Of a stretch of DNA of 6,383 nt, positions 1 to 6,383 are shown piece after piece. The stretch spans positions 1 to 6,383 of the forward strand of contig JALORJ010000159.1 of NCBI GenBank assembly GCA_025459035.1. The letters run 5' to 3'. Made by a program: the position numbers and the translations under genes. The DNA comes from Burkholderiales bacterium (lineage in GTDB: Bacteria > Pseudomonadota > Gammaproteobacteria > Burkholderiales > Ga0077523). Numbering within the stretch: the first letter of the stretch is position 1; each line of letters begins with the position of its first letter. The notes below the pieces were generated by a model. It saw only the letters and a list, made by a program, of their open reading frames with translations, had not been told where the DNA came from and did no database searches.

Positions 1-1
1 C

Positions 2-478
2 GCCGTGTGGGGCAACAAGGGCCCGACGATCGTGCGCTGGGAGGACTCGGCGCGCGACATCAACGTGCATCTGCGCGCGGGCGCGGTGATGCCGCTGCTG
101 GGCTCGGCCACGGGCCGGGCGTTCGCTGCGTGGCTGCCGGCGGCCGCGACGGCGCGGCTGCTGGCGGACGAACTGTCCCGCGCGCGGCGCGCCGGGCGCG
201 ACGACCTGCCAACGGACGCCGCCGCCGTCGATCGTCTGCACGCCGAGGCGCGGCGTCACGGGCTCGCGCGGGTGAAGGGGCAGTTGCTGCCGGGCATCCA
301 CGCGCTCGCGGCCCCGGTGTTCGACCACACCGGCCGCATGGTGCTGGCGGTCACGGTGCTGGGGCATGCCGGGCGCTTCGATGCCGACTGGAACGGGGTG
401 CCCGCGACGCGCTTGAAGGCCGTCGCCGCCGAGCTGTCCCAGCGGCTGGGCGCAAGCACGACGGCGACCGCGGCATGA
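2..478 (+). CDS. IclR-family transcriptional regulator, C-terminal effector domain (5' end outside window)
   Basis: The reading frame is open from the window edge to a TGA and gives 158 residues. The start lies upstream; the GTG at position 5 is probably internal. IclR-type regulators are usually about 250-270 residues, so roughly 100 residues, including the N-terminal winged helix-turn-helix, are missing. What is visible fits the IclR ligand-binding domain: a TGRAFAAWLP segment near residue 37, then a region of the form G(L)ARVKGQLLPGIHALAAPVFDHTG, where a small-residue/hydrophobic stretch leads into 'APV-D--G' and a final core strand 'VLAVTVLG'. It ends in an ELSQRLGA helix. The effector cannot be predicted. 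The acetoacetyl-CoA synthetase gene begins about 105 bases downstream on the same strand, so control of that gene or of ketone-body/PHA metabolism is a reasonable inference from position only. The family assignment is good; the specific role is unknown. Confidence 0.82.
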   Translation, partial: AVWGNKGPTIVRWEDSARDINVHLRAGAVMPLLGSATGRAFAAWLPAAATARLLADELSRARRAGRDDLPTDAAAVDRLHAEARRHGLARVKGQLLPGIHALAAPVFDHTGRMVLAVTVLGHAGRFDADWNGVPATRLKAVAAELSQRLGASTTATAA

Positions 479-488
479 GCACCGCGTC

Positions 489-506
489 CGCCGGTGGTTT
501 CCGGCG
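489..506 (+). other. Small inverted repeat behind the IclR-type gene
   Basis: CGCCGG and CCGGCG form a perfect 6-bp stem around the loop TGGTTT, eleven bases after the regulator stop codon. No T-run follows, so it is a weak candidate terminator at best. It could also be an operator half-site pair, since IclR proteins bind short palindromes. In DNA this rich in G and C, such stems also arise by chance. Confidence 0.2.
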
Positions 507-526
507 CTCGCGGCGCCCCATAGACT
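498..526 (+). promoter_or_regulatory. Possible sigma-70-like promoter for the acetoacetyl-CoA synthetase gene
   Basis: In the 106-base gap between the regulator and the ligase gene, TAGACT at 521-526 matches four of six bases of the -10 consensus. TTTCCG at 498-503, 17 bases upstream, matches about half of a -35 box. Transcription would start near 533 and leave a leader of about 50 bases. This is the most A+T-containing spot of the gap, but the match is poor and the ligase gene may instead be read from a promoter further upstream. Confidence 0.2.
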
Positions 527-572
527 CGTCGGTCGCCTTGTCGTGCGCCGGCCGTGCGGCCGCGCCGCTTCC

Positions 573-576
573 GGAG
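573..576 (+). promoter_or_regulatory. Ribosome binding site deciding the TTG start
   Basis: GGAG lies 8 bases before TTG at 585. No comparable purine-rich site precedes the alternative GTG at 543, so this site selects the rarer TTG start for the acetoacetyl-CoA synthetase. Confidence 0.65.
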
Positions 577-584
577 TCTTCGCC

Positions 585-2555
<1,971 letters not shown>

Positions 2556-2587
2556 CGCGGCGCGTGCAACCAACCCACGAGGATGCG

Positions 2588-2803
2588 ATGGATCTCGACA
2601 CGACCTTGCCGGTGACCGGCATGACCTGCGGTGGCTGCGTCGCTTCGGTGAAGCGCGTGCTCGAAGCCCTGCCTGGGGTCCGGCACGCCGACGTGTCGCT
2701 CGACGCCGCCCGCGCGCAGGTGGTGCATGACCCCGCGCAGGCCCCGGTGGCCGTGCTGCGGGCCGCGATCGAAGCCGCCGGGTTCGAGGTTCCGACGCCC
2801 TGA
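2588..2803 (+). CDS. Small heavy-metal-associated (HMA) domain protein, CopZ-like
   Basis: This 71-residue protein consists of one HMA domain with the ferredoxin-like fold (beta-alpha-beta-beta-alpha-beta). The metal loop GMTCGGCVASV carries C14 and C17, expected to bind Cu(I) or another soft metal. The helix VKRVLEALPGV, a strand ending in DVSL, and the closing helix and strand LRAAIEAAGFEV follow the family pattern. Cytosolic proteins of this size usually carry copper to a P1B-type ATPase or buffer it. No ATPase or copper-responsive regulator is visible here, so the partner is unknown. The start ATG has GAGGA at 2579-2583 just upstream. The 32-base distance from the acetoacetyl-CoA synthetase stop, with no obvious terminator, allows co-transcription, although no functional link between the two is evident. 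The fold assignment is very secure; the copper role is by family analogy. Confidence 0.9.
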   Translation: MDLDTTLPVTGMTCGGCVASVKRVLEALPGVRHADVSLDAARAQVVHDPAQAPVAVLRAAIEAAGFEVPTP

Positions 2804-2804
2804 C

Positions 2805-2836
2805 CGTCGCGCTTGGTGCGAACGCGCGGCGCGACG
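2805..2836. terminator. Candidate bidirectional hairpin terminator between the HMA gene and bamD
   Basis: CGTCGCGC (2805-2812) and GCGCGACG (2829-2836) are perfect reverse complements around a 16-base loop. They fill almost exactly the gap between two convergent stop codons (TGA ending at 2803, bamD stop at 2839-2841). The location suits a terminator serving both strands. There is no T-tract on either side, so it is not a classical intrinsic terminator; in G+C-rich genomes such stems may act as transcript ends or mRNA stabilisers. Confidence 0.5.
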
Positions 2837-2838
2837 CG

Positions 2839-3702
2839 TCAGTTCCAGAGCTTCTCGTACCAGGCGGGTTCTTCCGGGACCCGACCCGCCCCGCGCCGGG
2901 GCTCGTCGTCGAACGGCCAGAGCCGGTCGAGAAAGCCGGGCTCGGGCGCCTGCGCGGCGCGGGTGTCTTCCGGGAAGTTGAGCTGGCGCAGACGCTCGGC
3001 GTCCTTCTGCAGATCGGTCAGGCCCATCGCGGCGTAGGCGTCGACGAGCACGTCGAACGCGCCGCGCAGCGCCGGCGCGCGAGGATAGTTGTCGATCGCG
3101 TACTGGGCGCGGTTGACCGCCGCGACGTAGGCCTTGCGCCGCAGGTAGTACTCGGCGGTGCGCACCTCGCCGCCGGCCATCGCGTTGACGAGATACTGCA
3201 GGCGCTGCAGCGCATCGGGCGTGTAGCGGCTGTCCGGGAACTTCGTGACCAGCTGCTGGAGCGCGTCGAACGACTCGCGCATCGCCTGCGGATCGCGCTC
3301 CGCCATGTCCTGGTTGGAGAACTTGGCGATGATCCCGAGATCCTCGTTGAACGAGATCAGGCCCTTGATGTAATGGGCGTAGTCGACGTTCGGATGGTTC
3401 GGGTAGAGCTTGATGAAGCGGTCGGCCGCAGCCACCGCGGACGCACGTTCGTTGTCCTTGAAGTACGCGTAGGCGGCTTCGAGCTGCGATTGCTGCGCGT
3501 ACTGGCCGTACGGAAAGCGCGCCTCGAGCTTCTCGTAGTACTGCACGGCCTTCTTGTAGTTGCCCGCCTCGAGCTCTTCCTTGGCCTCGCGGTACAGGCG
3601 GTCGGCCGGCCAGGTCGCCGATTCGTCGGGCTTCACCGAGCTGCCGCAGGCCGCGATCAGCACGGCCGTCGCCACGAGGGCGGCCACTACACTTCGACGC
3701 AT
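2839..3702 (-). CDS. bamD: Outer-membrane protein assembly factor BamD (ComL family lipoprotein)
   Basis: BamD is an essential lipoprotein of the BAM complex on the periplasmic face of the outer membrane, where it works with BamA to insert beta-barrel proteins. The 287-residue product starts with a lipoprotein signal peptide (MRR, hydrophobic 5-18, lipobox IAAC with C19). Five TPR-like helical pairs follow over about 31-240: for example YREAKEELEAGNYKKAVQYY (37-56), FPYGQYAQQSQLEAAYAY (63-80), DRFIKLYPNHPNVDY (94-108, highly conserved), RDPQAMRESFDALQQLVTKF (136-155) and the AEYYLRRKAYVAAVNR segment (183-198). The last 40 or so residues are a Pro/acidic tail ending in WYEKLWN, making the protein somewhat longer than E. 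coli BamD. The ATG is supported by the signal peptide and by GGAAG (plus-strand 3711-3715) 8 bases upstream. It is divergent from rluD, and its start codon overlaps that of rluD; it converges on the HMA gene. Confidence 0.97.
   Translation of the reverse strand: MRRSVVAALVATAVLIAACGSSVKPDESATWPADRLYREAKEELEAGNYKKAVQYYEKLEARFPYGQYAQQSQLEAAYAYFKDNERASAVAAADRFIKLYPNHPNVDYAHYIKGLISFNEDLGIIAKFSNQDMAERDPQAMRESFDALQQLVTKFPDSRYTPDALQRLQYLVNAMAGGEVRTAEYYLRRKAYVAAVNRAQYAIDNYPRAPALRGAFDVLVDAYAAMGLTDLQKDAERLRQLNFPEDTRAAQAPEPGFLDRLWPFDDEPRRGAGRVPEEPAWYEKLWN
3688..3693 (+). promoter_or_regulatory. Weak candidate -10 element for rluD
   Basis: TACACT on the + strand ends seven bases before the A of the ATG at 3701, so a transcript from it would begin at or next to the start codon (leaderless). 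There is no recognisable -35 box and no good ribosome binding site in front of 3701. It is reported because it bears on the choice of rluD start. Confidence 0.2.
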
Positions 3703-4735
3703 GGGAATCGCTTCCGTGGAATCGACCGAGTATAGCCAGCGGTCCGGGGCCGATCCCGACGACGCCGACCTCGACGACGCGGGCTTCGACGTCGATGGGC
3801 CGGCGACGGTCGCGCGCGAGGCCGTGGTTCCCGACGCCCTCGCCGGCACGCGCCTGGATGCGGCCGCGGCCGCGCTCTTCGATGCGTGGTCGCGCTCGCG
3901 GCTCGCGCGCTGGATCGACGCCGGCCGCGTCACCTTGGACGGCGCTACCGCGACCCGCCGCACCCGCGTCGACGGCGGCGAACGGCTGCGGGTCGACCCG
4001 GAACCGGACCCTGACGCCACTGCGTTCGCGCCCGAGCCGATGGCGCTCGACATCGTCCACGAGGACGCGGCGCTGATCGTGCTCGACAAGGCCGCCGGGT
4101 GCGTCGTGCATCCCGCTGCCGGCCACTGGTCCGGGACGCTGGTCAACGGATTGCTCGCACACGATCCGGCGCTGCGGGCGCTGCCGCGTGCCGGCATCGT
4201 CCACCGCCTCGACAAGGACACCACCGGCCTGATGATGGTCGCCCGCACGCTCGAAGCACAGACGGCCCTCGTGCGGCAACTGCAGGCGCGCACGGTCACA
4301 CGCCGCTATGTCGCGGTCGTCGTCGGCGCGCTGCCGGACGCGGGGCGCGTCGACGCGCCGATCGGGCGCGACCCGCGCCAGCGGCTGCGCATGGCGGTCG
4401 TGCCCGGCGGCAAGCCCGCAGTCACGCACTACACCTGCGTCGAGCGCGGTGATGGCTGGTCGATCGCCGATTGCCGGCTCGAGACCGGCCGGACGCACCA
4501 GATCCGCGTCCACCTCGCGTCGATCGGCCACCCGCTGCCCGCAGACCCGCTGTACGGGCCGCGTCGGCTCGCCCCGGCGCTCGAGCGCGCCCTCGCCGGC
4601 TTCGCGCGTCAGCCGCTGCACGCGCGCCATCTCGCGCTCGATCACCCGCAAGGTGGCGGGCGCGTGGCGTGGGACCGGCCACCGCCGCACGACCTCGCAC
4701 AGCTGATCGAACGGCTGCGCCACGGCGGCCGATGA
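3701..4735 (+). CDS. rluD: 23S rRNA pseudouridine synthase RluD
   Basis: RluD isomerises uridines in helix 69 of 23S rRNA (1911/1915/1917 in E. coli) to pseudouridine late in 50S assembly. From the ATG the product has 344 residues. An acidic, probably disordered N-terminus (DPDDADLDDAGFDVD around 18-32) is followed by an S4 RNA-binding domain (about 49-97, with RLDAAAAALF and SRSRLARWIDAGRVTLDG). The RluA-type catalytic domain comes next: VVHPAAG (135-141), GIVHRLDKDTTGLMMVA (165-181) with catalytic D171, and LETGRTHQIRVH (260-271). E. coli RluD has the same aspartate at 139, so this protein carries about 30 extra N-terminal residues. The start is uncertain. ATG 3701 overlaps the bamD start and lacks a clear ribosome binding site. 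GTG 3716, with GGGAA eight bases upstream, is a good alternative and would remove only five residues. It overlaps pgeF by four bases (ATGA). Confidence 0.94.
   Translation: MGIASVESTEYSQRSGADPDDADLDDAGFDVDGPATVAREAVVPDALAGTRLDAAAAALFDAWSRSRLARWIDAGRVTLDGATATRRTRVDGGERLRVDPEPDPDATAFAPEPMALDIVHEDAALIVLDKAAGCVVHPAAGHWSGTLVNGLLAHDPALRALPRAGIVHRLDKDTTGLMMVARTLEAQTALVRQLQARTVTRRYVAVVVGALPDAGRVDAPIGRDPRQRLRMAVVPGGKPAVTHYTCVERGDGWSIADCRLETGRTHQIRVHLASIGHPLPADPLYGPRRLAPALERALAGFARQPLHARHLALDHPQGGGRVAWDRPPPHDLAQLIERLRHGGR
3711..3734 (-). promoter_or_regulatory. bamD promoter -10 element and ribosome binding site
   Basis: Read on the - strand, TATACT (plus-strand 3729-3734) matches the sigma-70 -10 consensus at five of six positions and stands out in this G+C-rich sequence. 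No clear -35 box lies 16-18 bases upstream. Transcription would start near 3722, leaving a leader of about 20 bases with GGAAG (3711-3715) 8 bases before the bamD ATG. The whole element lies inside the annotated 5' coding region of rluD. Confidence 0.5.
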
Positions 4736-5490
4736 ACACGGACTGGATCGTTCCGGCGTGGGCACCGCACCCTGCGGTGCGCGCGCTGGTCACGACCCGC
4801 GTCGGGGGCACGAGCGCGGCGCCGTTCGACACGATGAACGTCGGCGTCGCCGTCGGCGACGCGCCGGCGGCCGTCGCGCTGAACCGCGCCCGGCTCGCGG
4901 CGCATCTGCCGGCGCCTCCGCGCTGGCTGACCCAGGTCCACGGCACCGGCGTCGTGCGGCACGTCGCGGCGGCCACGCCCGACGCGCCGCTCCCGCAGGC
5001 CGACGCGGCGTGGACCACCGATGCCGACGTCGTCTGCGTCGTGCAGATGGCCGACTGCCTGCCGGTGCTGCTGGCCGCCGACGACGGATCGGCCGTCGCC
5101 GCGGCGCACGCGGGTTGGCGCGGACTGGCCGCCGGCGTCCTCGAGGCCACGATCGACGCGATGTCGATGCCGCCGGCACGACTGCATGCGTGGCTGGGCC
5201 CGGCGATCGGGCCCGATCGCTTCGAGGTCGGCGACGACGTGCGAGACGCGTTCACCGCGGCCGACCCCGGCGCCGCGATCGCGTTCCGACCCGGCGATCG
5301 CGCCGGCAAGTGGTGGGCCGACCTGTTCGTGCTCGCGCGCCGGCGGCTCGCGCACGCGGGGATCGCGCACGTGGCCGGCGGCGGCACGTGCACGGCGTCG
5401 GACCCGGCGCGCTTCTTCTCGCACCGGCGCGACGGCACGAGCGGCCGCATGGCGGCGTGCATCTGGCGCGCGGGGTCCGCGCGCGCGTGA
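4732..5490 (+). CDS. pgeF: PgeF/YfiH family laccase-domain protein (peptidoglycan editing factor)
   Basis: The 252-residue product matches the DUF152/YfiH family, known as multicopper polyphenol oxidase domain proteins. Members have been described as purine nucleoside phosphorylase/adenosine deaminase-like enzymes, and E. coli YfiH as a factor removing L-Ser-containing errors from peptidoglycan precursors. The three zinc/active-site residues are present: H70 in TQVHGTGV, C109 in ADCLPVLLA and H126 in AAAHAGWRGLAAGVL. They correspond to H71, C107 and H124 of E. coli YfiH. Also visible are TTRVGGTSAAPFDTMNVG near the N-terminus, LGPAIGPDRFEVGDDV in the centre, and the C-terminal GGGTCTASDPARFFSHRRDG-TSGRMA block. 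A methionine (106) occupies the position before ADC where I expect threonine. The ATG lies within the rluD stop (ATGA overlap), so translation is probably coupled; this rluD-pgeF pairing is widespread in proteobacteria. Family call very secure; the physiological substrate is debated. Confidence 0.95.
   Translation: MNTDWIVPAWAPHPAVRALVTTRVGGTSAAPFDTMNVGVAVGDAPAAVALNRARLAAHLPAPPRWLTQVHGTGVVRHVAAATPDAPLPQADAAWTTDADVVCVVQMADCLPVLLAADDGSAVAAAHAGWRGLAAGVLEATIDAMSMPPARLHAWLGPAIGPDRFEVGDDVRDAFTAADPGAAIAFRPGDRAGKWWADLFVLARRRLAHAGIAHVAGGGTCTASDPARFFSHRRDGTSGRMAACIWRAGSARA
5466..5484. terminator. G+C hairpin at the 3' end of pgeF
   Basis: GCGCGCGG (5466-5473) and CCGCGCGC (5477-5484) are perfect reverse complements with a three-base loop GGT, giving an all-G/C 8-bp stem. 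It lies in the last codons of pgeF, just before its TGA and next to the convergent stop codon of the - strand gene at 5496. A stem this stable could slow or end transcription from both sides, but there is no T-tract and alternating GC is common in this sequence. Confidence 0.4.
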
Positions 5491-5495
5491 TCGCG

Positions 5496-5801
5496 TCAGG
5501 GGCGCTCGGGATCCGCCGCGTCGGGGACGCGGTCCGCAGCGACGTCGCCGGCAGCGTCGTCGACCGCCGGTTCGGCGTCGGTGACGGCGCCAGCGGTCGC
5601 GTCGGACACGCCGGCGGTGTCGGCGACCGCCTCGCGCGCGGCGCGCGCGCGCTTGCGCCGCGGACCGCCGAAGAGCCACAGCACCAGCATCAGCGGCGCC
5701 AGCCCGTAGAACACGAAGGTCAGCACGCCCGACACGAAGCTGCGCTCGGCAAGTCCCATCAGCAGGGTGACGTAGAGCCAGGCGATCGCGACGATGTACA
5801 C
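5496..5801 (-). CDS. Small two-helix membrane protein with Ala/Asp-rich tail, function unknown
   Basis: The 101-residue product begins VYIVAIAWLYVTLLMGLAE from a GTG at 5801. I recall small betaproteobacterial proteins beginning MYIVAIAWLYV, and this resemblance fixes the start, since no strong ribosome binding site is visible. A longer frame upstream (to 6176) has composition typical of a shadow frame. Two membrane segments are predicted at about 2-17 and 24-45, joined by a short turn. They are followed by a basic cluster (RRKRARAAR, 48-56), which suggests a hairpin with both ends in the cytoplasm. The rest (about 57-101) is a low-complexity tail of Ala, Asp, Val and Pro with repeated DA/AD steps, probably disordered. 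Its stop is 5 bases from that of pgeF (convergent), and it is divergent from the PHA-synthase-like gene. Function is not known to me. Confidence 0.75.
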   Translation of the reverse strand: MYIVAIAWLYVTLLMGLAERSFVSGVLTFVFYGLAPLMLVLWLFGGPRRKRARAAREAVADTAGVSDATAGAVTDAEPAVDDAAGDVAADRVPDAADPERP

Positions 5802-5839
5802 GGGGCGGCGGGGCGCACCCCGTGAGCGGACGACGGGCG

Positions 5840-6383
5840 ATGGAGTCGGCAGGACGTCCGGTGGTTCCGTCGGCGACCGGCGAGACCATGCGCGGCTTGC
5901 GTGCGCGGCCTGCGCACGACGGGGTGCCACCGCACGCAGCAGCGGCAAGCACGGCCGACTTGCAGCAATCCGCGCAGCGTGCCCGCGCGCAGGCGGAGGC
6001 CGGCTTCGACGCGGCGGTCGTCGCGTGCGTGCAGCGCCTGGCCGCCACGGCTCACGCGGCCGCGAGTGCGACGCCCGGGGCGTTCGAGGCGGTAATCGCG
6101 GCCGCAGAGGCACGCGACACCGCGATCGCGCACACGTTCTTCGGTGCCGATGCGCACGCGGGTTCGGCGCCGGCACCGACCCACTGGTTCGAGTGGCTGC
6201 AGGCGCGCCACGAGACCGCCGCGCGCTTCGCGACCGACATCGCCGAACGCATCCCGGTCGACCGCGCGACGCAGCGGCGCGTGCTGCAAGCGCTGCGGCT
6301 CGCGCTCACCCTCACGGCGCCGGAGCACACGCTGCCGGGGCGACCCGATGCGTGGCGCGAAGCCCTCGCGACCGACGGCGCGT
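5840..6383 (+). CDS. PHA-synthase-like protein (PhaC N-terminal domain), cut by window end
   Basis: The frame is open from ATG 5840 to the window edge (181 residues); GTG 5822 and ATG 5888 are other possible starts, none with a strong ribosome binding site. Class I PhaC polymerises hydroxyacyl-CoA into PHA at the granule surface. The visible part is an Ala-rich, variable N-terminus, then HWFEWLQ and a helical stretch. Its last 40 residues, from DRATQRRVLQAL to REALATDG, align without gaps to the PhaC N-domain segment I remember as D-KTR-KV...SP-NF--TNPE-LRETLATNG. The distance from the start (about 180 residues) equals that in Cupriavidus PhaC. The usually strict SP-NF--TNPE is changed to APEHTLPGRPD, so this may be a diverged paralogue. 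The catalytic Cys-Asp-His residues lie beyond the window. The position after rluD-pgeF, as in other Burkholderiales, supports the call. Confidence 0.6.
   Translation, partial: MESAGRPVVPSATGETMRGLRARPAHDGVPPHAAAASTADLQQSAQRARAQAEAGFDAAVVACVQRLAATAHAAASATPGAFEAVIAAAEARDTAIAHTFFGADAHAGSAPAPTHWFEWLQARHETAARFATDIAERIPVDRATQRRVLQALRLALTLTAPEHTLPGRPDAWREALATDGA

Noticed and set aside
4471..4731. N-terminal extension of pgeF into rluD
   Set aside because: Arg/Pro-rich shadow composition; the family N-terminus fits the ATG at 4732 within the ATGA overlap.
5632..5652. Alternating CG tract, possible Z-DNA or simple repeat
   Set aside because: It encodes the basic KRARAARE segment of the membrane protein, and short CG runs occur throughout this sequence.
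4642..6048. 468-residue open frame on the - strand opposite pgeF
   Set aside because: It is antisense to pgeF and out of frame with the small membrane protein; Arg/Ala-rich with no recognisable domain.
5802..6176. N-terminal extension of the small membrane protein upstream of GTG 5801
   Set aside because: The extension is Arg/Pro/Ala-rich, lacks conserved features and overlaps the PhaC-like frame; the protein start expected from memory of relatives falls at 5801.

Overview
The window is G+C-rich throughout, densely packed, and looks like chromosome from a betaproteobacterium, most likely Burkholderiales or a near relative. The evidence is the codon bias (third positions are nearly all G or C) and the gene neighbourhood: bamD divergent from rluD, rluD overlapping pgeF, then a polyhydroxyalkanoate-synthase-like gene. 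From memory, Cupriavidus and Burkholderia show the same rluD-pgeF-phaC order. I see no phage, transposon, CRISPR or RNA gene.

Left part (1-2803, all + strand): the 3' end of an IclR-family transcriptional regulator, then a complete acetoacetyl-CoA synthetase gene that most likely starts at a TTG codon with a good ribosome binding site, then a 71-residue heavy-metal-associated (HMA) protein with a GMTCGGC metal-binding motif. The regulator probably controls the ligase gene, but this is inferred from adjacency alone. The HMA gene meets bamD head-on, and a perfect 8-bp inverted repeat lies between the two stop codons.

Middle part (2839-5490): bamD, encoding an outer-membrane-assembly lipoprotein, is on the - strand. 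rluD (23S rRNA pseudouridine synthase) and pgeF (laccase-domain protein) are on the + strand and overlap by ATGA. The annotated starts of bamD and rluD share the palindrome CATG, so the two genes touch head to head. A good -10 hexamer for bamD lies inside the first codons of rluD. pgeF ends with a perfect 8-bp G+C hairpin.

Right part (5491-6383): a 101-residue protein with two predicted membrane segments and an Ala/Asp-rich tail is on the - strand. Facing away from it is the start of a + strand gene cut by the window edge, whose last visible residues resemble the N-terminal domain of class I PHA synthases (PhaC) in a diverged form. If that reading is right, the acetoacetyl-CoA synthetase and the PHA-synthase-like gene both belong to the short-chain acyl-CoA/PHA economy of the cell, while bamD, rluD and pgeF are housekeeping genes. 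I found no convincing new system. The points most worth checking are the bamD/rluD start overlap and the diverged PhaC-like protein.
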